From Symbiodinium microadriaticum (lineage: Eukaryota > Sar > Dinophyceae > Suessiales > Symbiodiniaceae), in contig LSRX01000331.1 in NCBI GenBank assembly GCA_001939145.1, positions 516,700 through 580,699 of the forward strand: DNA of 64,000 bases, written 5' to 3'. The stretch's first letter is position 1. Each line of letters starts with the position of its first letter. Shown one piece after another: positions 47,528 to 57,210 of the stretch. The notes beneath the pieces are model-generated. The model was given only the letters and a program-made list of their open reading frames with translations, did no database searches and was not told where the DNA came from. The position numbers and the translations under genes are program-made.

Positions 47528-50500
47528 ATGGACTGTTGGGGTTTACAGATCTATGCCGACTCTTTCTACCTTCTCCTCGTTGTCTATGGCGAGCTGGCTT
47601 CCTGGCTGTGGAAAAGACGGCGACCTGGGCGATGGCGCCCTTGTCGCGACATATGGTGGCTCGGTTTTCTTCTTCGGAGTTTGAGCTCCTTGTGGGATGG
47701 AGGTGCTGGGACTTCTTCCAAAACACCTACAGAGGCGAGTCGTGTGGGTCGGCGCCTCTACAAAAGGCAACAGCGTCGTCGCCTACATGGACATGTTCAC
47801 ATGTGGGGCCCTGGGAGGGCGGTGAGCTCCAATCATGGTAAGACTGCAGGAGGATGTGGGCTTAGGACCTTTCTGCGGTACCTTACGCGATTTGTGGCTT
47901 TTGAAGCCCGCAGCGCTGGTGGTCGGCGCCTTCGATGGTCGAGGATGAGGCGTTACAGATTCCGCCGTTTACGTCGTCGTGATGTGCCGTGGCTACTTCG
48001 GTTACGTGGCCTACGGATGCATGGAACTGCAAGCTCTGAGGTTGGGTGTAGTAGCAGGCCCGTTGTTGGATTGCGAAGGCAGGTTGGGTGTACTCGAGTG
48101 ACTGCGTTCCGCAAGGGTGGTTGTGTTCGGGCTGGTCACGGTTTTCGGGGCTTTCGCATTTCACGGCGTGTGTCTGTGTGTGCTGAGCGGGACAGGACCC
48201 AAAAACCTGGAAAAGAAATGAAGATCCCAAAGGGGACTAAAATTCGGAGAAAGAGTGAAAATACGAGTCGCAGGGACCATGAAGATGCCTTGAAGGACGA
48301 CGGCACACACATCGGCCCTTTCGGGCCTAGGACCCGAGTTAGAAAGCGCCCGTGCCGATGCCATGGACATGGTGTGAGGCGCGCTTTGGGCAGCTTTCGT
48401 TGTGGACTCACGGCGATGCTCATGGGCGGTGCCTTGAGCTTCTTTTTCATTGACGTGCTCGGCGGTGCGGACGTGGACTACATGTGCGCTTTTGCTGCCA
48501 GGCTGAGGGTTGGCAGTGACTCTTTTCTTGCTGCCCTACCATTTAGTTTTGACAAGCTCGATGGCATGGACGAATACAACTTGGACGTTTGTGCTGGTGC
48601 GCTTTTTGGCTTTGACAGGCCAAACCTTAGTGACGCCAATGACGTTGCGTACAATTTTGTTGGTTGTTTCTCTGACGACTTTCATCTTGGAAGAGAGACA
48701 GTTGTTGATGGTGCAGACCGGGTACGACTTGACCCTCATGCTGGAAGGAGAATTGGCGAGGCCAGCCATCCTGGACCGGCGGGAAGTCGACGCACGAAAC
48801 GGCTTCGGAGTCAAGCTTTCGACAAGGTTGCGGTGCGGAAAATTTGTCAACAAGTGCTGCGTGAGTTTGTGGCCGAGTGGAATGGTCAGGGCAATGTTGA
48901 TGCAGGCGATCGTGGATGTTCGTGGAATCGTTCATCTGATAGATGGTGGACGGAGCGGACGGGCGAACTGTATCATGCTTCTACAACGAGGGCGCCCTGG
49001 GATGATCAGAGCGATAACGACTACCAGGCTGCTGCTGACAACCACGGTCGTCGACATGACCACATGCACAATTGGTGGGGCTCTTCGACGACTTCGCGTG
49101 CTGACGACTCGTCTTCAACATGGGCTTCATGGGATGATGCTGCGGTTGCTGGTGCACGGGCAGGCAGGGCTGTCTCGTATTATTCTGCAGTTAGCCCTGA
49201 AGCTTCATGGCATACTACTCAAGATGATTGGTGGGCCTCTTCCTCACGCCAACGTTGGGCTGACATGCTTGATGATGGGCCTGAGGACCCAGTTGTGGCT
49301 GGACAACAGCATGATGTTGCTCGAGGTTGGGGGCCGACGCGACGTGTCGAGATCAATACATCGGCTGTTGGTCGGGATCTTAGTAGTAAATCCAGATGGC
49401 GGCGCAAGCACGCCAAGGCTCAGCCGCTTGATCGCGATGGCGCTGACATTGACGGTGCCAGTTGCGAGGGCCCGTGGGCCTTGCGCAAAGATGTCTGGCA
49501 CGCCTCATGCCCGATTGTGTTTGCAGCGTCTGCTAGCGCCGTTAGTGAGATCTTAGACTCGGCTGCCGGGGTTGCCATTGTAGCTTGGACGGATAATAGC
49601 CACACCGCTGATGAGATTTGGGAGCTTGTCGCATCTGAAGGGCTAGACGCTGATGGAGCCGATGTTTCTCTTACTTTGCTTTGTGAGAGTACACCGTCCA
49701 ATGCGCAGTGGACTCCTGGAGACAATACGCCGCCTGATGTGATACCAGTCCCTGGCACAGTCGATGGGAAACTGCGACACAAGAAGTGTTTGATGGTTAC
49801 CAGTGGTGCATCCCCAGCCAAGCTTTCTACACGGCAGACCGGGACACACGAGGTGCGGAAGCCACCGCCCTCTTTGGCAGCTCAAAGGGCTGCTTCTGTG
49901 GTGGTCCGATTCACCGCTGACTGCGTATACGGCACCACACCTTGGGCGGATCTGAAAAAGCAGCCCGCGCAGCGTGCGCGCTCGTGGGCCTCGCAACATG
50001 GGGTGCGACAAGCCGACATCATTGATGCATATGGCTTCGGAGTGCATGGTGATAATCGCCTGACAGGCCTGATGCGAATCCGCAATGAAGTTTCGGCGCG
50101 CAAACTATGGACAGCATCGGGGGCTTTCGCTGCGGGGCTTGTCTTTTTCGTTGACGTTATCGGCGAGGGTCATCGGAACTTGACTGCAAACTGGGCCAAG
50201 GATGATGACATTGTGGTTCAATGGCATGACTGGGAGGTCCAGGAGAGCTTTGAGGAGTATCGTGCTCGTGTGCTGAAGTTTGCTTCTTTCGGTTTGGTGC
50301 TTGGGCGACGGCTCGGCTGTCGTCTGGGTTCAAAGGATCCAAACTTTAAGGCGCAACCGTCACTTTGGCGAGCACGTGCCATCCCTCACAATTATGGCAT
50401 CGCCGATGTTGCAGCTCTCCTTGAGGACCTAGGGTTTTCTCAGGTTGGGGTGCAAACTCTGCACCGTGGGCGCAAGACAAACGACTGGACCTTCCGAGGC

Positions 50501-53242
50501 ATGCGTGACGACAGACAAACAATGCTCCAGCAACACATTGCTTGGGGCGGTGGGCTTGAGTCTGATCTCGTCGTTGTCCGTGAGAGTGCCAGACGAGGAC
50601 CTGCAGGCCAGGATTCCCAGTTTGCGCCTATCACCGAACGGCGCACGGTGACCTTCGGTGATGCTATGCAGCAGCGGCCCAGCAGTAGGAAGCCCAAAAA
50701 GGACAAATCGCGCCCGGCCGCATCCGCACCTTCTGTTTCTCCTCCGCTTGGCAGTGCGCCGCATAGTGGTGAGGTTGCTGAGTCCGATGTGCAGACCTCC
50801 AAGGGCACCAAACGGGCTGGCCCTGAAGACACCGCGAAGATGAGTGTGGACGCCGAAGCTCGTGATGCTTCGTGGGCACCGGTTGCGACCTTATTGGACA
50901 ACCCGGGGGGCGGAAACTGTTTATTTTGGGCCATGGCTCAAGCTGGCTTCCAAAATAAGGCTCCCAACGAGGTCACCCACAGACAGATGAGAAGGTTCGC
51001 TGTTCAATGTCTTCAGTCTCAGGAGTCTGACCTTGGAGTGATGTGGGCTCGAGCAGGCTCCTTCAATAGTTTGGGGCGGCCTAGCGAGTTGACTTGGCCC
51101 CAGTATATCACAGAGATTAGCACGGCAGCCAATTGGGGAGGATCTCTTGAGGTTGCTGCGGTCTGCATTGGTACGGACTTCCGAGCCTGGATCTTTGAAC
51201 ACAAGGAAGATCGGCTTAGCCTACTGAATCCTTCGGGTAAAGCTGGGTTCGTTCTTCTCCAGTACGACTCTGAAAAGCAGCATTGGCAAGCTTTCCGCGA
51301 GGTCAATGAGGAGACTTTGCTGGCACGTCATCGTGACACTGGCGAGGCGATGTTCGATGTTGTTGCTAGCCAGCTGCGTGGCGGGATGGCGAAACCTTCG
51401 TTGTCGGAGTGTGCTTCTGTGTCCTCGGAGAACCAGTGTGACGACGCCCATTCCTCCGGTGGTGATGCGGCTAGACCTGGCCGATTCCTCACCTTGTCGG
51501 AGTGCGCTTCTTCGCTTGATGGAGGTCCGACTGAGGTTGAGCAGGTTTGCTCGGGAGCGCAGGGAGGAGGATCGGTTCCTGGTCCCTCGCCCTCTGCCAC
51601 TCGCGTTGGGCCTCTTTGGTCAGATGAGCAACGTTGGGCTTACGCTGCGCTCTGCTCAGCGCTCTTTGATGCTGAGACCTTGCAAGGGGAACCAACCATC
51701 AGGGAGGCCGTTGGTGCGGCCTTTGGTGGGCTTGCTTCTTGTCCAGCTGCAGCCAGGGGGGTTCTTGCTCATCTGTCAGACGAGGTAGCGTTGCTCCACG
51801 GGCATGCTGATGCCGATCCATGGACGTCTGAGCAGCACCACGCTATCCGAACTGTTTTGGGTGAGTTGCATCGGATCTTTGATCACTGTCGTCTGCCCAG
51901 CCTTTCTGAGTGTGCTTCCTCCTGTGGTGGCGATGACGTGCACGGGGGCGTCGATGGCCATGCCGACCCGCCTTGTGCTTCTAGGTCGTCCCACTGGTAT
52001 GCTCCTTCAGCGGCTGAGACTCGATCATTGTGTTCAGCCAACCTTCCATTAGCTAGGCGTGTGCGTGGGAAGCAAACTGCACCTTGCATCTCTTTCGTGA
52101 CCAGAGGTGATTGTCATGAGGCCGTCCCCAAAGCGGCATCGATTAGAGCCTCGGTTACGGCCCCTGCTCGTTGTTCAGCCGCTGGGTTCCCCACCCTGTC
52201 GGAGTGTGCCTCTGCTGCTCCGCGAAGTGGTGTCCCACCTGTGCTTTCAGATTGCGTGTCGTCGGTCCTGCGGTTGCACCCTCAAGAGGCCCTGGTTAAC
52301 CATGCTAAGGTTTCGGAGACAGTTGCTGGTGCATGCACGCGACGTTCTACGAGGCTTTCAACTGCTGCTCTCAGGAGCCGTTGCGCAGCCGAGGATTCTG
52401 ACCTTCAGGTCAAGGAGGAAGGTGATGGCCAACCGCCTAAACGTAAACTGTTAGAGGCTGAGGCTGCACGGCGTCGCACCAAGTATACTTTTGCCAAAGG
52501 TCAATATGTTGTGCCGTGTCCGCACTGTGAGGCCCTTATCCATGCGTCGACTCCTGCGACGCTCTGTGCAAAGCGGTATGCTCATATCAAGGATCGGCAT
52601 CCTGGTATGCCACAGGTTGGACGGCAGGCATATCGGCCTGAGTTACGGGCGCTTTCTCCCGAGGAGGCTAAACAGGCTGTGTGGTGTTGCCCAATTGCTG
52701 GCTGCGTCGCTGGGGTGATGGATGATGGGCGCACGGCTTGTAGAGGTAAGGCATTGACTAAGGTCAAACAGGCTCACAGGGCTACTGCTCATAAGTGTGT
52801 CTCTAAGACGTCGTGGGCCAAACTATGTGAACGAGCCGACCGCACCTCCCCGGCCTACAGGCAGCAAATGAGAGCTTGTAACCTCAATGCTTCCGCTGCA
52901 ACGCTTTTGAGCGAACTCAAGGGTCTTGGCTTCGAAATGATTACGCTTCCTATGGTGCACCGATACAGGAGAAAGGGAGGTCCTCGCCAAGAGGCTCTGC
53001 GACTGCGTAGGATCTGGACATGCACTAAGTGCCATCGCCTCCTGAATGCGGCGCCTCTCGCTCGCAAGCATAAGTGCTCTAAGGGTAGGAAGGTGATGTC
53101 CAAGGATAAATGGATCAAAGCTGTGAAGAAGGCACTAGTGTGGAGCAAGGTTCACCCTGATCATGGCATCGAAGTTGCCCTCCTGGAGCGCCTTGCTAAG
53201 GAGGCGGTGAAGGCGTTGGAAATTGTTTCGTTGCCTTCGTGA
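47528..53242 (+). CDS. LINE ORF1 protein with OTU-like protease domain and zinc fingers
   Basis: 1904 residues from the first in-frame ATG (47528). The frame is open further upstream, but only a GTG at 47468 precedes that ATG. Layout: Arg-rich N-terminal region (to about 310); hydrophobic patch near MLMGGALSFFFIDVLGG; a GEASHPGP motif at 410-417; Trp/Ser/Asp-rich region (about 470-620); OTU-like domain about 1120-1260 with catalytic-type Cys1131 (GGGNCLFWA), WGGSLEVAA and His1252 (KQHWQAF); then a Ser-rich linker with LSECAS repeated at 1292, 1323, 1459 and 1557 and a variant LSDCVS at 1573. Three C-terminal Cys/His clusters follow, starting near 1664 (CPHC...H-x(3,4)-H), 1720 and 1832 (CTKC...HKC). 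Likely an RNA-binding RNP protein that may process itself or remove ubiquitin. Protease activity is inferred only from motifs. Confidence 0.85.
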   Translation: MDCWGLQIYADSFYLLLVVYGELASWLWKRRRPGRWRPCRDIWWLGFLLRSLSSLWDGGAGTSSKTPTEASRVGRRLYKRQQRRRLHGHVHMWGPGRAVSSNHGKTAGGCGLRTFLRYLTRFVAFEARSAGGRRLRWSRMRRYRFRRLRRRDVPWLLRLRGLRMHGTASSEVGCSSRPVVGLRRQVGCTRVTAFRKGGCVRAGHGFRGFRISRRVSVCAERDRTQKPGKEMKIPKGTKIRRKSENTSRRDHEDALKDDGTHIGPFGPRTRVRKRPCRCHGHGVRRALGSFRCGLTAMLMGGALSFFFIDVLGGADVDYMCAFAARLRVGSDSFLAALPFSFDKLDGMDEYNLDVCAGALFGFDRPNLSDANDVAYNFVGCFSDDFHLGRETVVDGADRVRLDPHAGRRIGEASHPGPAGSRRTKRLRSQAFDKVAVRKICQQVLREFVAEWNGQGNVDAGDRGCSWNRSSDRWWTERTGELYHASTTRAPWDDQSDNDYQAAADNHGRRHDHMHNWWGSSTTSRADDSSSTWASWDDAAVAGARAGRAVSYYSAVSPEASWHTTQDDWWASSSRQRWADMLDDGPEDPVVAGQQHDVARGWGPTRRVEINTSAVGRDLSSKSRWRRKHAKAQPLDRDGADIDGASCEGPWALRKDVWHASCPIVFAASASAVSEILDSAAGVAIVAWTDNSHTADEIWELVASEGLDADGADVSLTLLCESTPSNAQWTPGDNTPPDVIPVPGTVDGKLRHKKCLMVTSGASPAKLSTRQTGTHEVRKPPPSLAAQRAASVVVRFTADCVYGTTPWADLKKQPAQRARSWASQHGVRQADIIDAYGFGVHGDNRLTGLMRIRNEVSARKLWTASGAFAAGLVFFVDVIGEGHRNLTANWAKDDDIVVQWHDWEVQESFEEYRARVLKFASFGLVLGRRLGCRLGSKDPNFKAQPSLWRARAIPHNYGIADVAALLEDLGFSQVGVQTLHRGRKTNDWTFRGMRDDRQTMLQQHIAWGGGLESDLVVVRESARRGPAGQDSQFAPITERRTVTFGDAMQQRPSSRKPKKDKSRPAASAPSVSPPLGSAPHSGEVAESDVQTSKGTKRAGPEDTAKMSVDAEARDASWAPVATLLDNPGGGNCLFWAMAQAGFQNKAPNEVTHRQMRRFAVQCLQSQESDLGVMWARAGSFNSLGRPSELTWPQYITEISTAANWGGSLEVAAVCIGTDFRAWIFEHKEDRLSLLNPSGKAGFVLLQYDSEKQHWQAFREVNEETLLARHRDTGEAMFDVVASQLRGGMAKPSLSECASVSSENQCDDAHSSGGDAARPGRFLTLSECASSLDGGPTEVEQVCSGAQGGGSVPGPSPSATRVGPLWSDEQRWAYAALCSALFDAETLQGEPTIREAVGAAFGGLASCPAAARGVLAHLSDEVALLHGHADADPWTSEQHHAIRTVLGELHRIFDHCRLPSLSECASSCGGDDVHGGVDGHADPPCASRSSHWYAPSAAETRSLCSANLPLARRVRGKQTAPCISFVTRGDCHEAVPKAASIRASVTAPARCSAAGFPTLSECASAAPRSGVPPVLSDCVSSVLRLHPQEALVNHAKVSETVAGACTRRSTRLSTAALRSRCAAEDSDLQVKEEGDGQPPKRKLLEAEAARRRTKYTFAKGQYVVPCPHCEALIHASTPATLCAKRYAHIKDRHPGMPQVGRQAYRPELRALSPEEAKQAVWCCPIAGCVAGVMDDGRTACRGKALTKVKQAHRATAHKCVSKTSWAKLCERADRTSPAYRQQMRACNLNASAATLLSELKGLGFEMITLPMVHRYRRKGGPRQEALRLRRIWTCTKCHRLLNAAPLARKHKCSKGRKVMSKDKWIKAVKKALVWSKVHPDHGIEVALLERLAKEAVKALEIVSLPS
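48755..48778 (+). other. GEASHPGP motif in ORF1 (2A-like ending)
   Basis: Encodes GEASHPGP inside RRIGEASHPGPAGSRR. The last residues resemble the N-P-G-P end of 2A ribosome-skipping peptides with His for Asn. The preceding D-x-E-x spacing is not matched exactly, so skipping is only a hypothesis. Confidence 0.4.
53200..53242 (+). promoter_or_regulatory. ORF1-ORF2 translational coupling site
   Basis: ORF1 ends TCG TGA (stop 53240-53242). ORF2's frame enters at GTG 53239-53241, giving a GTGA overlap. The ORF2 frame is open back to 53200 with no ATG. Either stop-restart at the overlap or a -1 frameshift within 53200-53240 would deliver the endonuclease N-terminus. I see no classical X-XXY-YYZ heptamer. 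Confidence 0.55.
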
Positions 53243-56200
53243 GTCTTGGCTCCGCCCCTGTCTCTACTTGCGACCTGAAGGTCGCGACGCATAATGTTGG
53301 TCGCGCTAGCATTGTGAAGATGCCGGCCGTTCTTGACGTCATTCGGGACCTGGATGTTGTTGCCCTGCAGGAGATTGATTTACACCCCTGCGCCGCCCCT
53401 CACTTCATCCGTTTCTGGAAAGGCAAAGGCTTCCGTACTTGCCTTGGTGCCGTGTCGGCCTCAGGAGTTCACCGTGTGGCCTTGCTCTCCAAGCTCGCCC
53501 TCCGACAAGTCGGGCTTGATATTGAGCATAATGATAGACAGGTCACTGCTGTGTTGGGCACATACCGGCCGATATTGTTCTCTTCCTGCTACGGTCATGC
53601 TGGGGATGCCCCTACCGCCAAAGCTTTCGCTCATGACTTGGCTCATGCTCTCTCCCGCACAGGGCACCCGTGGGTTGCCTTGGGGGATTACAACTTGGAG
53701 GAGAGTGACCTCTTTCACGTTTTTGCCACGGGCTGTGCCTCTTCGATGGACGAACCATTCAAGCACGGCGCACCTTTGCCTCCTACACGTCATGATGCGC
53801 GTAGAAGGATTGACTTTGGCATTGCGGCTTGGGTGCATCCCACCAGTGTCTTCCACAGGGAGGGGGTTTCTGATCACCTTCTTGTCGGCTACATTGTTGA
53901 TGGAGGATGCGCGCTCCAAGGACACTGCGGGCCCAAAAGGGCTCCCGTTTGCACGGAAGCTGACCGATCGACTGCTGAAGTGGGCCGCCTGTGGCATGCA
54001 CAGTGGTGTATTGCAGACTTCCAGGCCTACTTGGCCAAGCACTGCGTTGACAAAGCTTGGACTCTCCTCTCAAACACTGCAGAAGCTGCGCTTTGCTCCC
54101 CTTCTCCCGGCGCCACCCGTCGTTCTGCTGATTGGACTCCCAGGGTTGCTGCCACGGGCCACCGTGCAATGCTGTCGCCTGAGACCGTCGCACTTCGCCG
54201 ATTGCGGCGTCTAGAACGTCGGTTGCGGCAACTTCAAAAAGAACCTTGTAATCGTGGCTTGTACAAGCATGTGGGTAGGGATATGTATGACTTGGCTAGG
54301 ACCTTCCCGGAGCTTGGTGGGCACCTGGATCCATTCGGGGCGGTTTGTAGTGAGTTAGTCCGTGAGCTCATTTCAAAAAGAGAAACTCAGGAGCACACCG
54401 AGTGGCTCGCCCGGTGGCAGACACGCCTTAAAAGCTCTGAGGCCTCCCGCCGCAGATGGGTACAGCGCAAGTGTCGGGATCAACAGGAGTACGTTAAGAG
54501 TATCTCGACGCTTTCGGGTGAGACGGGCCAGATTTCCACTTGTCACCCTTCGCGCTTGTTGCATGCCGCACAGTGTGAGTGGCAAGAAACTTGGAGGCGC
54601 GGGGCTGTTGATCGCGTGGGTTTCGCAAAGCTTTTGAAACAGGTGCCTCGCCCCACTGTCGATAATCCCCAATTGGAGTTTCGATCCGCCGATCTGCTGG
54701 CTGCCGCCAAAACCATGGCTGGTCGGGCGGGTGGTCCGGACGCTTGGCTCGCTGAGAACCTGTGCAGGCTTCCGTCGGCATTTTGGTGCGCCCTCGCCGA
54801 GCTTTGGGGCGTGGTAATGCGTACTGGCGCTCTTCCTGCCCGCTGGCTCGAGTGCCGAGTCTGTTTGATACCAAAGGCTGATGGCGGTCTTCGGCCGCTC
54901 AGTATCACTTCGGTGCTCTGGAGAATTGGCACCAAAGTCATAGTGGGTCAGCTCCGACCTTGGTTGCTGAGTTGGCTTGATGAAAAGACACTCGGTGGCG
55001 TGTACGGTGGATCAGTCCTCCACGCTCATCTCCTCTTCCACGCGGAGTGGGAAAACAGTGTGTTCGTCACGCAAGATTTACATCGGTTTTTCGATACCGT
55101 GGATTGGTCCTTACTTCAGGATACGCTCCGATGGCTCCGAGCGCCGGCCTGCGTGGTGCGGCTTGTCGAGTCCTTCTATGCTCAAGGTCGGTGCGTCCTC
55201 AACTTTGACGGGCTCTTAAGCCCTGATTTCTTCACTGTCCAGCGCGGGTTGTTGCAGGGGTGTCCCCTCTCGCCTCTTCTTGCCGCCTGCTTCCTCAAAG
55301 TGTGGGGGACTCATGTTGGCAAAGGTTCGGTTAAGACCACGAGCTTTGTTGACGATAGGACCTTTTGGGCCTTAGCCACTGGTCGTGCGATGCGGGATGT
55401 GGAGGTGGAGCTCATTTCTGCCTACAGAAGGAGTAATGAGTTCGACAGGTGTTGTGCGTTTTCGTGCAGGCCCGTGAAGTGTAAGATTGCATCTGGCCGA
55501 GCCTCTGAATTGCAGATCCTTCAGGGTGCCACAAGCTACAACCTTTCCAGCGTCCTCGAGTGCCTCGGCCTCACGCATGATCTTGTCAGTGGAGGGGTCA
55601 CACTCACTTCTGAGTCGTTGGAGGATGCGTGTCTCCGAGCGAGAAACATCGCCAAGCTTCCTTGTGACATGGCTGGGAGGGCGCGGCTGTTTCGGGCCCT
55701 GGTTATCCCGAAGTTCGTTTGGGCTGCAGGAGTGGCTAGCGTCAGTGATGACACCTTGTGGCGGCTCCGCCAAGAGATGGTTTCTGTCTTCACCAGGCAG
55801 TGGTGTGCTGACACACCGCTTTTGATTGGCCTTGAGCTCTTGGGCTGGGAATGTGACCCTTGCTTCCAAAGCTGTGTGCTCAGTTTGGCTGCCGCCTTCC
55901 GCTATCATTGCTTGCCGCCGCGGTGGCATGAACACGTGGGCCTGGACGTGGTGGCTAAGAAGTGGCCTTGCCTTTTTCGTGATGCCGCACGATGGCTGGC
56001 CAAGCTGGGATGGTGGGTTTCCTGTGACGGGGGCACGGTCTCAAGGCGTGATGACCAGGGCATCATTCGTAGCTTCGCTGTGGGGTTTGATTCCTTTCGA
56101 GTCATTCAGAGATGGGTTCGCGATTACTTTCGCAAGAATTTCGCATCAAGAATCGGACGTATTGCCTCTTCCTTGCACCGACACCAAGGGCAGAATCTAG

Positions 56201-57210
56201 CGCAAGGGCTTGACCTCCCGGGGCCACCTGCTGGAAGTGTCTTCTTGCTTCAGGGTCATAAGCAGCTTTTTCAGCGGGCCGCCACTAGGATGCAGGTCCA
56301 GGCTGCGATGACCACTGGCTGTAGTGTATGGCATACGTTTGGAGCGAGATCGGGCGGCATGCGTGAGGAGGACCCCCGGGCTGTTTGCATCTGTGGCAAA
56401 CGCCTCCCATCGCGGCCGCATTTGTGCTGGACTTGTCCCGCCACGGCACATGTGCGCCAAAGCATAGAGGCTCCATCAGACAGAGCTCGTGAGAGGCTTT
56501 TTGCAGTGCCACTTCCTGAGATGCCAGGGCCGCCTTGCCACGTCTTGGACGATGACGCGGTGACACCGCTAGTGGGGCAACTTGAAGAAGCCCTCTCACA
56601 ACACACTGAAGTTTTTGCTGCGACGGACGGCTCTGAGTGTGATGATATCGCTGCATGGGCCGTTGTGCTCCCTCAGGTCGCCGCCTCTGGTGCGGCTCCT
56701 TGCTTTGGGCAGGATCAGACAGCTTTCAGGGCCGAAGTTGAGGCGATTAGGGCCGTTCTCTTGGGGGTTAGGGCTCTGGGGCTTTCGGGTAGGGTTCCTG
56801 TAGGCCGTGCATTGTGCATTGTTTCGGATTGCACCTCTGCGATAAGGGCTGCAGCCACAGGCGTCGCGGCCTGTAAGCTGCTGGCGCACGAGCTGCATCA
56901 GCTCCTGAGTGAGGCGAGGCGCTATTGTGCTATCACCTTCCAATGGGTCCCTAGTCACGGGAAACAATCGTCTGAGTTCATCCCACATCACAGTGTTACT
57001 GAGGCAGCGCTGAGGGCTTGGAACGATGCAGCTGACGCGCATGCCAAAGCTGCCCAGAGACAAGCAGCTTTCCGCAGCAGTCGCAGCCGGTGGCATGCAG
57101 AGCGACGTGCAGCCCTAGCCTGGGAGGCTGAAGCTTTGCAAGTGTTGGTTGGCGCAGGCGAGATCTATAAGACCCATGCTCAGGGTCTTAGGGCAGCTGC
57201 TGCGTCATAG
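53239..57210 (+). CDS. LINE ORF2: AP-like endonuclease, reverse transcriptase, RNase H
   Basis: 1323 codons counted from the GTG at 53239, in the -1 frame relative to ORF1. EEP endonuclease (about 12-220): THN19, QE45, GDYN with Asp150 and Asn152, RRIDF, SDH211-213; it nicks target DNA to prime reverse transcription. RT (about 530-730): LIPKADGGLRPLSI, motif A with Asp613 (TQDLHRFFDTVDW), motif B RGLLQGCPLSPLL, motif C FVDD with Asp705 and Asp706. A CICG...HLCWTCP zinc-binding knuckle (about 1050) follows. RNase H (about 1120-1270): Asp1130 in ATDGS, AEVEAI, VSDCTSA, VPSHGK, NDAADAHAKA. The frame opens after a TAA at 53197-53199 and has no ATG until 53320, inside the endonuclease domain, so translation probably depends on ORF1. 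Confidence 0.93.
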   Translation: MSLGSAPVSTCDLKVATHNVGRASIVKMPAVLDVIRDLDVVALQEIDLHPCAAPHFIRFWKGKGFRTCLGAVSASGVHRVALLSKLALRQVGLDIEHNDRQVTAVLGTYRPILFSSCYGHAGDAPTAKAFAHDLAHALSRTGHPWVALGDYNLEESDLFHVFATGCASSMDEPFKHGAPLPPTRHDARRRIDFGIAAWVHPTSVFHREGVSDHLLVGYIVDGGCALQGHCGPKRAPVCTEADRSTAEVGRLWHAQWCIADFQAYLAKHCVDKAWTLLSNTAEAALCSPSPGATRRSADWTPRVAATGHRAMLSPETVALRRLRRLERRLRQLQKEPCNRGLYKHVGRDMYDLARTFPELGGHLDPFGAVCSELVRELISKRETQEHTEWLARWQTRLKSSEASRRRWVQRKCRDQQEYVKSISTLSGETGQISTCHPSRLLHAAQCEWQETWRRGAVDRVGFAKLLKQVPRPTVDNPQLEFRSADLLAAAKTMAGRAGGPDAWLAENLCRLPSAFWCALAELWGVVMRTGALPARWLECRVCLIPKADGGLRPLSITSVLWRIGTKVIVGQLRPWLLSWLDEKTLGGVYGGSVLHAHLLFHAEWENSVFVTQDLHRFFDTVDWSLLQDTLRWLRAPACVVRLVESFYAQGRCVLNFDGLLSPDFFTVQRGLLQGCPLSPLLAACFLKVWGTHVGKGSVKTTSFVDDRTFWALATGRAMRDVEVELISAYRRSNEFDRCCAFSCRPVKCKIASGRASELQILQGATSYNLSSVLECLGLTHDLVSGGVTLTSESLEDACLRARNIAKLPCDMAGRARLFRALVIPKFVWAAGVASVSDDTLWRLRQEMVSVFTRQWCADTPLLIGLELLGWECDPCFQSCVLSLAAAFRYHCLPPRWHEHVGLDVVAKKWPCLFRDAARWLAKLGWWVSCDGGTVSRRDDQGIIRSFAVGFDSFRVIQRWVRDYFRKNFASRIGRIASSLHRHQGQNLAQGLDLPGPPAGSVFLLQGHKQLFQRAATRMQVQAAMTTGCSVWHTFGARSGGMREEDPRAVCICGKRLPSRPHLCWTCPATAHVRQSIEAPSDRARERLFAVPLPEMPGPPCHVLDDDAVTPLVGQLEEALSQHTEVFAATDGSECDDIAAWAVVLPQVAASGAAPCFGQDQTAFRAEVEAIRAVLLGVRALGLSGRVPVGRALCIVSDCTSAIRAAATGVAACKLLAHELHQLLSEARRYCAITFQWVPSHGKQSSEFIPHHSVTEAALRAWNDAADAHAKAAQRQAAFRSSRSRWHAERRAALAWEAEALQVLVGAGEIYKTHAQGLRAAAAS

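Noticed and set aside
48510-49556. 348-residue plus-strand open frame within the LINE
   Set aside because: It is in another frame of ORF1, has no domain, and is explained by codon bias of the real gene. The same applies to 53333-54214 over ORF2.
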